DNA from: Muribaculaceae bacterium
GTDB lineage: Bacteria > Bacteroidota > Bacteroidia > Bacteroidales > Muribaculaceae
Length of the DNA stretch: 64,000 bases
Direction: 5' to 3'
Assembly: GCA_022509085.1 (NCBI GenBank)
Contig: JAFLTW010000003.1
Location: 155,730 to 219,729 of the forward strand
The notes below the pieces were generated by a model that was not told the DNA's origin, searched no databases, and worked only from the letters and a program-made list of their open reading frames with translations. Shown here one piece after another: positions 25,164 through 33,049 of the stretch (position 1 is the stretch's first letter; each line of letters opens with the position of its first letter). The translations under genes were made by a program, and so were the position numbers.

Positions 25164-25195
25164 CAAATTTACTTTAATCTCTCTTATCCTACAAA
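25164..25195 (-). promoter_or_regulatory. Promoter of cargo block B
   Basis: Minus strand TTTG (25192-25195), 20-bp spacer, TAAATTTG (25164-25171). It sits between the comM stop at 25220 and the ATPase start at 25144, so the block carries its own promoter. Confidence 0.6.
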
Positions 25196-25219
25196 TGTTT
25201 ACACCATATGATAAACATT

Positions 25220-26875
25220 TTAGTAGGTGATGCCGAAGGTTTGGGGGCGGTCAAGGGCTCTGTAGCCGATGGCTTCGGCGATGTGGCGCGCCTCAACGGG
25301 AGCAGAGACAGCGGCGGAGAGGGCCGTCATATATTCGGCAGAGGGAGAACCGCTTGCTTCTGAAGAGGCAGGGTTAGGGGCTGCGGAGCCGGAGCGGGAG
25401 GGGAGGGCGGAGGCGGATTCCAGGTCGGCGATGGTGCGGGCGACCCTTAAAATTCTATCGAAGGCGCGGGCCGACATGTTCAGCTTGGTCATGCGGTCCT
25501 TGAGCTTCTTCAGACCGGCTTCGTCGGGCCAGGCGAACTGGCGGAGCTGCCTGCCGCTCATCTGGGCGTTGCAGTGGATGCCGGGGAGGTCGCGGAAGCG
25601 CTCGCGCTGTATGTCGCGCGCCGCCATCACACGTTTCCTAATCTCACTGCTCGACTCCGAAGGGGCACGGTTGGCCATATCGTCGAATTCAACAGGCTCA
25701 ATCTCTACCTGGATGTCAATACGGTCCATCAGCGGTCCGGAGATCTTGCTCATATATTTCTGTACCTGGTTGGGCATGCAAGTGCAGCGGCGCGTCGGAT
25801 GCCCGTAATAGCCGCAAGGGCAAGGATTCATCGAGGCCACGAGCATGAACGAGGCTGGATAATCCACCGTATATTTGGCGCGGGAGACGGTAATGACCCT
25901 ATCCTCTATCGGCTGGCGCATCACCTCCAGCACCTGACGCGGGAATTCCGGGAATTCATCGAGGAAAAGCACCCCGTTGTGGGCTAGCGAAATCTCCCCG
26001 GGCATAGGGTTGGCCCCGCCGCCGACAAGGGCCACAGGCGAGACCGTATGGTGGGGCGTGCGGAAGGGCCGGCGCGTCATCAGCATCGAGCCTTTGGTGA
26101 GCTTGCCGGCTACGGAGTGTATCTTCGTGGTCTCGAGTGCCTCGGCCATGTCGAGGGGTGGCAGGATCGAGGGGAGGCGCTTGGCCATCATCGACTTGCC
26201 CGCACCCGGAGGGCCTACCATCAGCAGGTTGTGGCCGCCGGCACAGGCCACCTCAAAAGCCCTTTTCACCGTGTCCTGTCCCTTCACTTCCGAGAAATCG
26301 AAGTCGAAATTCTCGGCCTGTTCGGCGAAGATCCTTCGTGTGTCGATAACGGTGGGCGACAGCTCGCCCTTATTGGACACAACCCCGACGGCCTCGGCCA
26401 GCGACGATACGCCATACACCTCCAGGCGGTTTACCACGGCCGCTTCCGTCACATTATCGACGGGCACGATGAGCTTCTTGAAGCCCATCTTTCTGGCCAA
26501 CACGGCGATGGGGAGGGCTCCCTTCACGGGGAGCACCTTGCCGTCGAGCGAGAGTTCGCCGATAATCATGCAGTCGGCCAGCGCGTCAGCGGGGATGAGC
26601 TCGTTGGCTGCCAGCATACCGATAGCCATAGGGAGGTCGAACCCCGCTCCCTCCTTCTTGATGTCGGCAGGGGAGAGGTTGATCACGATACGCCGGTGTT
26701 TCCAGCCTACCTTGCTCTGTTCCAAGGCAGTTATGATGCGCTGGTAGCCGTCTTTCACCGCAGCGTCCGGGAGTCCTACGATGGTGAAACCGACTCCCTG
26801 GGTCGACATGGTCTCTATGGTTACGGGTATGGCGTCGATGGCAATGATGGCTGCCGAGAAGGTCTTGGTAAGCAT
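25220..26875 (-). CDS. comM: ComM/YifB family Mg-chelatase-like AAA ATPase, intact copy
   Basis: 551 residues. N-terminal Lon-protease-like domain (ChlI, about 20-150: VGLPDAAVKDGYQR, NLSPADIKKEGAGFDLP), Walker A VGPPGAGKSMM (220-230), Walker [26 protein letters not shown] cysteine motif and a C-terminal Mg_chelatase_C domain ending [10 protein letters not shown]. ComM is a hexameric helicase promoting branch migration during natural transformation. A Ser/Ala-rich insert (about 500-515) makes it slightly longer than usual. Three truncated copies of its 3' end lie at 20762, 14338 and 7684, all in the same orientation; the intact gene ends GIT-Y whereas the copies end GIT-F. Confidence 0.92.
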   Translation of the reverse strand: MLTKTFSAAIIAIDAIPVTIETMSTQGVGFTIVGLPDAAVKDGYQRIITALEQSKVGWKHRRIVINLSPADIKKEGAGFDLPMAIGMLAANELIPADALADCMIIGELSLDGKVLPVKGALPIAVLARKMGFKKLIVPVDNVTEAAVVNRLEVYGVSSLAEAVGVVSNKGELSPTVIDTRRIFAEQAENFDFDFSEVKGQDTVKRAFEVACAGGHNLLMVGPPGAGKSMMAKRLPSILPPLDMAEALETTKIHSVAGKLTKGSMLMTRRPFRTPHHTVSPVALVGGGANPMPGEISLAHNGVLFLDEFPEFPRQVLEVMRQPIEDRVITVSRAKYTVDYPASFMLVASMNPCPCGYYGHPTRRCTCMPNQVQKYMSKISGPLMDRIDIQVEIEPVEFDDMANRAPSESSSEIRKRVMAARDIQRERFRDLPGIHCNAQMSGRQLRQFAWPDEAGLKKLKDRMTKLNMSARAFDRILRVARTIADLESASALPSRSGSAAPNPASSEASGSPSAEYMTALSAAVSAPVEARHIAEAIGYRALDRPQTFGITY

Positions 26876-26889
26876 GATTATGGCGTGTG

Positions 26890-27915
26890 TTATTTTATCT
26901 TTTTAAATTTCTTGACGGCCTCTTCCCAGAGAGCCGTGCGGCCCACCTCTTTCCCCTTGGCGTCAATCACGATGTAGAGGGGCAGGGAGCGCACCTGCAT
27001 GGCGAGGGCAACGGTATCGGCCACTCCATAGGGCATCCAGAGGCGTTGCAGCCCCTCGATGGTATCCTTGCGAAGGTGCCGGCGCCAGTTGAGCGAGTCA
27101 GACTCCAAGATTATTTCGGCCAGCTGACGTTTCCCTTTGTATCGCGTGGCGAGAGCCCTGAGCGAGTCGGCGGGGATTTCGGAGGCCGCGCCCCGGATCA
27201 TGCCGCGAAACACCAGCAGCGTGGGCATTCCGTTCCTCAGCGAGAGTGTGTCGGCATAGCCGTCTTCGCCCCCGAGGATAATCTCCGCAGGAATCTCCAC
27301 CTCCATGGGAAGGTCGGAAAGCAGGTCGCCAAACGAGAGGGCGTTCATCAGATCATTGTCGCCGGTCACCTTGCGGCCCAGGAGCCCCTGCAGGGCGAGA
27401 AATCCCGCCGCGTCTTCACGGCGGTCGTAGTAGACGTAGAGGGCTATTGCGGCAGCCGGAGAGTCGGGATTGCTTTCCACGAATTCCTTTACGGCCGCAT
27501 TGAGTGCCTTCGGACTGCCCGAGGCGATGGTTTTCTCGTTATTGATGCGCCAGGCCGAGAGGGCGTCGGTGGCCGCGTTGCCGGTGGCGTTCCAGCGGGT
27601 CACGTTGGCATCGGTGCCCGTAATCTTTATCTTGTCGCCGCGGCGGATGTAGACCACGGCCGCAGGCATATTGCTGCCACGCGGGAAGATGTAGAGCAGC
27701 GAGGGGTATCTCTCGGGGAGCTTGAGCTCACCTTTACCGCCCACAATCTCAGCCGCCGTCTCGCGCATGGTGCCCCCGTTTTTCCCGGAGGCGTAGTAGA
27801 TCACTCTCACGGGGTCGTGATAGTCGGCGGGGAGCTGAAACGTGAGCGTCACCTCGTTTTTTGTGCAGGCTCCCAGCAGCAGCCCAAGCAGCAGGAAAAT
27901 CCAGACCCTTCCCAT
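26890..27915 (-). CDS. Thioredoxin-like lipoprotein without CxxC
   Basis: 341 residues. Lipoprotein signal with LLGAC lipobox. The N-terminal ~100 residues resemble the DUF4369 domain; residues ~225-340 form a thioredoxin-like fold with GMPTLLVFRG and LPLYIVIDAKGKEVG at the places of the TlpA strands, but no CxxC redox pair is seen. Envelope-anchored; function unknown. It is 14 bp downstream... of the guanylyltransferase side by side on the same strand, with 4 bp between them, and lies just before comM on the transcript. Confidence 0.7.
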   Translation of the reverse strand: MGRVWIFLLLGLLLGACTKNEVTLTFQLPADYHDPVRVIYYASGKNGGTMRETAAEIVGGKGELKLPERYPSLLYIFPRGSNMPAAVVYIRRGDKIKITGTDANVTRWNATGNAATDALSAWRINNEKTIASGSPKALNAAVKEFVESNPDSPAAAIALYVYYDRREDAAGFLALQGLLGRKVTGDNDLMNALSFGDLLSDLPMEVEIPAEIILGGEDGYADTLSLRNGMPTLLVFRGMIRGAASEIPADSLRALATRYKGKRQLAEIILESDSLNWRRHLRKDTIEGLQRLWMPYGVADTVALAMQVRSLPLYIVIDAKGKEVGRTALWEEAVKKFKKIK

Positions 27916-27919
27916 GGCT

Positions 27920-28987
27920 CTACACGAACTGCTCGCCGAAGCGGTCTTTCACCTCGTTGACGATGTGCCTGAGCCCCTGTTCCTTCGCGATGGGGTAGAT
28001 AAGCAGCGCCTTTTCGGAGTCGGCCACGATGTAGTCTTTAAGCCCGTCGGCCACGATAATCTTGTCGCCCTTCACGGCGAAGAGTGTGCCCTTGCAGTCG
28101 GATGCGAGCAGGCGGCAGTTTTGCGTCACGTTGCCGTCGGCGTTGCGGGGCGACACCTCGTAGAGGGCTTTCCAGCTGCCGAGGTCGCTCCAGCCGAGGT
28201 CGACGGTCTCCACATACACGTTGGGAGCCTTCTCCATCACGGCATAGTCTATCGAGATGGAGGGGGCGGCGGGGAAGCTGCGGTCGATGAATTCCCGCTC
28301 ACCCTTAGGGGAGTAGTCGCCGTCGTCGAATGCTGCGGCCACCTGAGGGGCGCACTCACGGAAGGCTTTGAGCAGCGAGGAGGTCTTCCAGAGGAAGATG
28401 CCGGCGTTCCAGAAAAACTCGCCGCTGTTCACGAACACCTTGGCCATCTCTTCGGAGGGCTTTTCGGTAAACGACTTCACCTTCAGAATGCTGTCGGTCC
28501 CGGTGGGTTCGCCTCGCTGTATGTAGCCGTATCCGGTGTGGGGCGACGAGGGGCGAATGCCGAGTGTCAGGAGGCGGTCGCCACCCTCCACGAAGTCGAA
28601 CCCCCTTCGCAGTGCCTCATGGAATGCGCTCTCCTTGAGCACGAGATGGTCTGACGGGAGCACCACCATCGAGGCTTCCGGGTCGCGCGCCGCGATGTGG
28701 TGGGCAGCCCAGCAGAGGCAGGGGGCCGTGTTGCGCCGCGCCGGCTCGAGCAGGATGTTCTCCTCCTTGATCTCGGGGAGCTGGGCGCGCACCAGGTCGT
28801 AGTATTCCCGGTTGGTCACGATTACTATGTTTTCGGGCTGCACAACGGGGCGCACCCTCTCGAAGGTGGCCTGCAGCAGGGTGGTGCCGGAGCCAAAGAA
28901 GTCGAGAAACTGTTTGGGGAGTTCCCTGCGGCTGAAGGGCCAGAAACGCGAGCCCACGCCGCCGCACATTATCACGCAATATCTCAT
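27920..28987 (-). CDS. manC: Mannose-1-phosphate guanylyltransferase
   Basis: 355 residues, single nucleotidyltransferase domain. VIMCGGVGSRFWPFSRRELP near the N-terminus is the NTP-binding loop; LPKQFLDFFG, VVLPSDHLV and FTEKPSEE are all typical of GDP-mannose pyrophosphorylases. Makes GDP-mannose for capsule, O-antigen or glycoprotein sugars (including GDP-fucose). The phosphomannose isomerase domain of bifunctional enzymes is absent. Neighbours do not form an obvious polysaccharide locus. Confidence 0.85.
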   Translation of the reverse strand: MRYCVIMCGGVGSRFWPFSRRELPKQFLDFFGSGTTLLQATFERVRPVVQPENIVIVTNREYYDLVRAQLPEIKEENILLEPARRNTAPCLCWAAHHIAARDPEASMVVLPSDHLVLKESAFHEALRRGFDFVEGGDRLLTLGIRPSSPHTGYGYIQRGEPTGTDSILKVKSFTEKPSEEMAKVFVNSGEFFWNAGIFLWKTSSLLKAFRECAPQVAAAFDDGDYSPKGEREFIDRSFPAAPSISIDYAVMEKAPNVYVETVDLGWSDLGSWKALYEVSPRNADGNVTQNCRLLASDCKGTLFAVKGDKIIVADGLKDYIVADSEKALLIYPIAKEQGLRHIVNEVKDRFGEQFV

Positions 28988-29004
28988 GTATGTTGATGTA
29001 GAAG

Positions 29005-30816
29005 TTAAGCCACTCCGAGGGGTTTGTCTTCGGGGCGGGCGGGTTTAAACTGATGCTTCACGCCCTCCACCACATTGAGCATGTAGTCGCCGAGTTTTTC
29101 GGCCTCGCCGATGAGGTCCATGAAGAAGATTCCCTGTTCGTAGTTATATTGCCGGTTGTTGATGTTGTAGATATTCTCGTCGCGCAGGCGGTTGCGGAAG
29201 TTGTTGATCTCGCGCTCGCGGTTGTAGGCTGCGATGATGCGGGCGTCTTCCGGGGTCTCCATCTGGCGCAGGAGTTCGAGCATGTTGTTCATGGCGCCGT
29301 CTACCAGGTCGTACATCATGTCGATCTCCTTCACGATTTCCGCGCCAAACTCCACATGGGCCTGGTTCTTGCGCGTAAGGGTTTTGGCGATGTTGAAGCA
29401 GCCGTCGGCAATCGACTCTATCTCGCTGATTATGCGCAGCATACCGGCTACCCTCATCTTGCCTTCAGGGCTCAGACGCCCCTCGGCCACCTTATTGAGG
29501 AAGCCGGCAATCTCGAGCTCCATGCGGTCGGAAATCTCCTCATACTTCTCCAGGCGCGAGTAGAGTGTGGAATATTCGTCGGCTTTCGGGTCCATATGGA
29601 TCAGCTGCCTGCCCATGTCGAGCATCCGCTTCACCCTCTCCCCGTAGACGGCTATCTCCTTCTGTGCCTGGGCTATGTTGAGCTCAGAGGCGCTGAGAAT
29701 ACCGCGGTTGATAAACTTGAGCGAGAATTCCTCCTCCTCGTCTTTGTGGCGCTGGGGCATAATCCAGCATACGGCCTTGACGTAGAGTTTGGTAAACCAT
29801 ATCATCACCAGGAGGTTGCAGGCGTTGAAGACGGTGGGAAACATTGCCAGGCCGAAAGCCACGGCGCCCTGCGCCTTGGCCGTGAGGCCTCCGGCTGGGT
29901 TGAGCAACGTGGAGTCGGCCATCTTCATCTCCTGGGCCTTCGTGATGTCGAGGGGGTTTAGGCCCTGGCAGGCTCCCGTGATGTCGCCCACGAGTTTTAC
30001 GAAGGGTATGAAGACGCAGAGCACGATTATGGAGCCTATCACGTTGAAGAGCACGTGGCCCATGGCCGTGCGCCGCGCGGCAAGGTTACCGCTCAGAGAG
30101 GCGAGCACCGGGGTGATGGTGGTTCCGATGTTGCCGCCCAGGATTATGGCGCATCCCAGCTCGAACGAGATCCACCCCTGAGAACACATGATAAGGGTGA
30201 TGGCAAAAGTTGCCGCCGAGCTCTGGGCCACCATCGTGAGCACGATGCCTATGCCGAAAAATATCAGCACGGAGCCTATGCCGAGGCTGGTGAAGTCGGT
30301 GACAAACTGGAGCATGCCGGGATTCTGCTGCAGGTCGGGCACATATTTGCTGATCAGGTCGAGGCCCATGAAGAGGAAGCAGAACCCGATGAGGAACTCG
30401 CCCGAGCTCTTGTAGACGCTCTTCTTCATGAAGAGCATCGGCACGCCGATGGCCAGCAGGAGAATGGAATAGTCGGAAATGGATACCTCAAACGAGAAGG
30501 CCGAGATTATCCAGGTGGTGACGGTAGTGCCCACGTTGGCGCCGAAGATCACGGCCATGGCCTGCTGCAGGCTCATGAGGCCGGCGTTGACGAAGCTCAC
30601 CACCATCACCGTCGAGGCCGACGACGACTGGATGAGTGCCGTGATGATGATGCCGGTGAAGACGCCGGCCACACGGTTTTTCGTCATGGCTCCCAGGATG
30701 TTGCGCAGGCGGTCGCCGGCCACTTTCTGGAGGCCCTCGCTCATCACCTTCATGCCGTAGAGGAAGAGGCATACGGAGCCCAGGAGGCAGATAAAGTCAA
30801 ATATCGTGTAGTTCAT
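29005..30816 (-). CDS. Na+/phosphate cotransporter family protein with PhoU-like tail
   Basis: 603 residues. Two inverted-repeat transport segments carry the family's QSS motifs: QSSSASTVMVVSFVNAG (about 63-79) and QSSAATFAITLIM (about 200-212), with further TM helices to ~ residue 330. The cytosolic C-terminal part (about 360-590) is helical and PhoU-like. Predicted inner-membrane Na+-coupled phosphate uptake. A short gap of 17 bp separates it from the guanylyltransferase gene downstream. Confidence 0.88.
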   Translation of the reverse strand: MNYTIFDFICLLGSVCLFLYGMKVMSEGLQKVAGDRLRNILGAMTKNRVAGVFTGIIITALIQSSSASTVMVVSFVNAGLMSLQQAMAVIFGANVGTTVTTWIISAFSFEVSISDYSILLLAIGVPMLFMKKSVYKSSGEFLIGFCFLFMGLDLISKYVPDLQQNPGMLQFVTDFTSLGIGSVLIFFGIGIVLTMVAQSSAATFAITLIMCSQGWISFELGCAIILGGNIGTTITPVLASLSGNLAARRTAMGHVLFNVIGSIIVLCVFIPFVKLVGDITGACQGLNPLDITKAQEMKMADSTLLNPAGGLTAKAQGAVAFGLAMFPTVFNACNLLVMIWFTKLYVKAVCWIMPQRHKDEEEEFSLKFINRGILSASELNIAQAQKEIAVYGERVKRMLDMGRQLIHMDPKADEYSTLYSRLEKYEEISDRMELEIAGFLNKVAEGRLSPEGKMRVAGMLRIISEIESIADGCFNIAKTLTRKNQAHVEFGAEIVKEIDMMYDLVDGAMNNMLELLRQMETPEDARIIAAYNREREINNFRNRLRDENIYNINNRQYNYEQGIFFMDLIGEAEKLGDYMLNVVEGVKHQFKPARPEDKPLGVA

Positions 30817-30857
30817 GTGGATTCTATGGTTTCTGCATTGGCAAAATTAGCAAAAAA

Positions 30858-31760
30858 TCAGGGATTATCATACTGCTCGAGGGCCTTCTTAAGCTCGTTG
30901 GTGACCATAAGCTGCAGCTCACGGGGCTCGAGCACCTTCACCCCGTCGCCGAGACTCATGAGCTCGTGGACGAGTTCGTAGTTGAGCTTGAGGCGGTATT
31001 TGAAGATGGAGTGGTCGGGTCCGGTGAGCTCCTCTTCCTGCGAGTGGTGGAGGGGGAGAGCCCTGAAGTATTTGGCCTGCGTGCGGGTGGTATGCAGCCT
31101 TACGGTGCGCTCCTCGGCCTTCGAGGAGGTGACGCCAAGGATGTTGCCGAAGAGCTCGCCTATCGTTAGGCCGGCAGGGAGCTCGAAGTGGTCGCCGGTC
31201 TCCTCCACGGCCTTAACTCGGTCGAGGGCATACGTTCGCAGGTCGGCGGACTTCACCCTCCGGCCTATCATATACCATCGCTGCTTGTAGCGCTTCAGGA
31301 AGTAGGGGTGAAACTCGATGCTCTTCTCGGTCATCGAGCGGTTGAATCCGGCATAGTCAAACCGTATTGCGGCTCCGGCTCTGAGGGCTGCGATTACCGC
31401 CGGGAGAAACTCGCGTGCCGAAGGCACCTCCTCCACCTCGATGCGGTCGGCGATGTCGGGGGAGTCGGCAAGCAGGTTGTTGATGGCGAAGGAGTCGAGC
31501 AGCCAGTCGGTCATGCCGTTTGAGGCCCTGTCTGCGCCCCGTTCCACATAGTATTCACCCCGCGAGTTGCAGGCGATCTCCACCTTGAAGATCTCTTCCA
31601 CGGCGCGCCTGTAGTGGTAGAAGGTGCGTTCCGGCAGGGGGTTGCCGTCTCCCACGTTGCTCTTGAGCCAGAGGTCGTTGAGCTGGGCCCTTGTGAGCTT
31701 GCCGTGGCTGCTCAGGGCGTCGGCCAACCAGATGTAGCGCGCTATGAGGTTCTTGTTCAT
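30858..31760 (-). CDS. WYL-domain transcriptional regulator
   Basis: 300 residues. N-terminal winged-helix region (about 5-60), then a WYL domain with KRYKQRWYMIGRRVKSADLR and TYALDRVKAVEETG, the conserved ligand-binding strand pair, and a C-terminal helical extension. WYL proteins sense nucleotides or nucleic acid and often control defence or stress genes. Its start overlaps the stop of the upstream membrane protein gene by 4 bp, so the two are co-expressed. Confidence 0.85.
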   Translation of the reverse strand: MNKNLIARYIWLADALSSHGKLTRAQLNDLWLKSNVGDGNPLPERTFYHYRRAVEEIFKVEIACNSRGEYYVERGADRASNGMTDWLLDSFAINNLLADSPDIADRIEVEEVPSAREFLPAVIAALRAGAAIRFDYAGFNRSMTEKSIEFHPYFLKRYKQRWYMIGRRVKSADLRTYALDRVKAVEETGDHFELPAGLTIGELFGNILGVTSSKAEERTVRLHTTRTQAKYFRALPLHHSQEEELTGPDHSIFKYRLKLNYELVHELMSLGDGVKVLEPRELQLMVTNELKKALEQYDNP

Positions 31761-32494
31761 TTGCTTAGCTTTTCTCCTCGAGGCACGACATTGCGCTCAT
31801 AGTCGGTCTTGGCGTCCCGGAAGGTGTAGGAAGCCACGGTGGCCTTCCCCCAGCGTATCGACATGAAGTATTGAAACTGCGGGTCGGTGAGCAGGGCGAG
31901 GGTCCACTCCCGCGGCGAGGTGCGGTGGAAGTGTTTGGTGGCGTTGATGAGTCCGATCTGCTCCAGCATCCCCTCGGTGAGTTCGCGGCAGGTGGCCTCC
32001 ACGGTGTTGAGCCCGTCGTAACACTGCCCGATGTAGTATACGAGGCTGTCGCTCTGGCTCTGCAGCTGCCAGAGCTGGTAGCTGCCGCGGAAGATTTTCT
32101 CGAAGTCGTGGTCGAATGCCGACACCTTGATGTAGGGAATGGTGGTGCGGAATTTGAGGCTGATGCTGTCGGGGAGGTCGCCGGTAGAGTAATAGATGCT
32201 GTCGGCTATCTCGTAAATCCTGTTCTGGTCGAGTATCTTGCCGAGCCAGAGTCCGGTGTCGTCGAAGCGTTCGCCGAGATTGTCGATGGCCTGGATCATC
32301 GACTTGCGGAGCTCGCGCTTCTCCCGCTGGCGGTCAACACACGAGTCGATTCCGAATGTCAGGCCGATGCCGATCATGGTGGCTATGCAGCCGGCCGTCA
32401 TGTCGGAGATCCAGCGCTCGCGCCGCGAGCGCTTCAGGGGGCTTGGGTTTCCCTGGCTGTCAGGATTGGGGGCGGTGCCCATTTTTCTGGTCAC
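31757..32494 (-). CDS. Membrane-anchored protein of unknown function
   Basis: 245 residues. A basic N-terminus (RSRRERWISD) precedes one TM helix (about 33-50: MTAGCIATMIGIGLTFGID), and the rest is a charged helical domain (REKRELRKSMIQAIDNLGER) that probably lies in the periplasm. No family recognised. It overlaps the WYL regulator downstream and the small lipoprotein gene upstream by 4 bp each, forming a three-gene set. Confidence 0.6.
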   Translation of the reverse strand: MTRKMGTAPNPDSQGNPSPLKRSRRERWISDMTAGCIATMIGIGLTFGIDSCVDRQREKRELRKSMIQAIDNLGERFDDTGLWLGKILDQNRIYEIADSIYYSTGDLPDSISLKFRTTIPYIKVSAFDHDFEKIFRGSYQLWQLQSQSDSLVYYIGQCYDGLNTVEATCRELTEGMLEQIGLINATKHFHRTSPREWTLALLTDPQFQYFMSIRWGKATVASYTFRDAKTDYERNVVPRGEKLSK

Positions 32495-32958
32495 TTAATC
32501 ACGACGATGTCGTGGCCATACCCGTTTTCACCCTGTGCAGCGGTTACGATCTCGAGGGTGTAGGGAGTGTAGTCTTTGATGTCTACTATAATTTGGTTGT
32601 AGATTCCGTTCTGAAGCAGGGCGTCGGTCTCGCCTATTATCTTCAGCGTGCCCTGCTCGCCTTTTTCACCGAGTTCTACCGTTACGTTCTTGCCGTCCCA
32701 GTCGGGGTTTTCCAGGAGCTCGGAAATGAAGCTGTAGGAGGCCTCGTAGCTTGTGGCTGCCGCCACGTAGACTCCCGGCCTTCCGGAGGGGGTGAAGGGA
32801 GGCCTTGCATCCTTGTCGTAGAGGGTCTGCAGGGCGTTGATGTAGATGGAGACGCCGTCGTAGGTGGGCTCGTAGCCCGAAGGTTCGTCGTCTTTCGAGC
32901 AGCTTGCGAATGCCCCGAGCAGGATGGCTGTGAGCAGGAAGGAGAAGATTTTTTTCAT
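32491..32958 (-). CDS. Small lipoprotein of unknown function
   Basis: 155 residues with lipobox FASC (LLGAFASC-SKDDEP). The mature part is acidic with an IYINALQTLYDKD segment and an apparent beta-rich C-terminus. No family recognised. It starts the three-gene set with the TM protein and WYL regulator, 91 bp below the legumain-type gene. Confidence 0.6.
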   Translation of the reverse strand: MKKIFSFLLTAILLGAFASCSKDDEPSGYEPTYDGVSIYINALQTLYDKDARPPFTPSGRPGVYVAAATSYEASYSFISELLENPDWDGKNVTVELGEKGEQGTLKIIGETDALLQNGIYNQIIVDIKDYTPYTLEIVTAAQGENGYGHDIVVIK

Positions 32959-33049
32959 AATCTTGAAAATTTAATCATTCGCAAAGTTACGCAAAATCTC
33001 CCTAAAATGAAAATAGGGGAGGGAAAATTGTAGTCGGCTGTATGGGAGG

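Noticed and set aside
7684..25220. Prophage or conjugative element
   Set aside because: No integrase, terminase, capsid, relaxase or Tra genes were seen; only comM-tail junctions and defence-type cargo.
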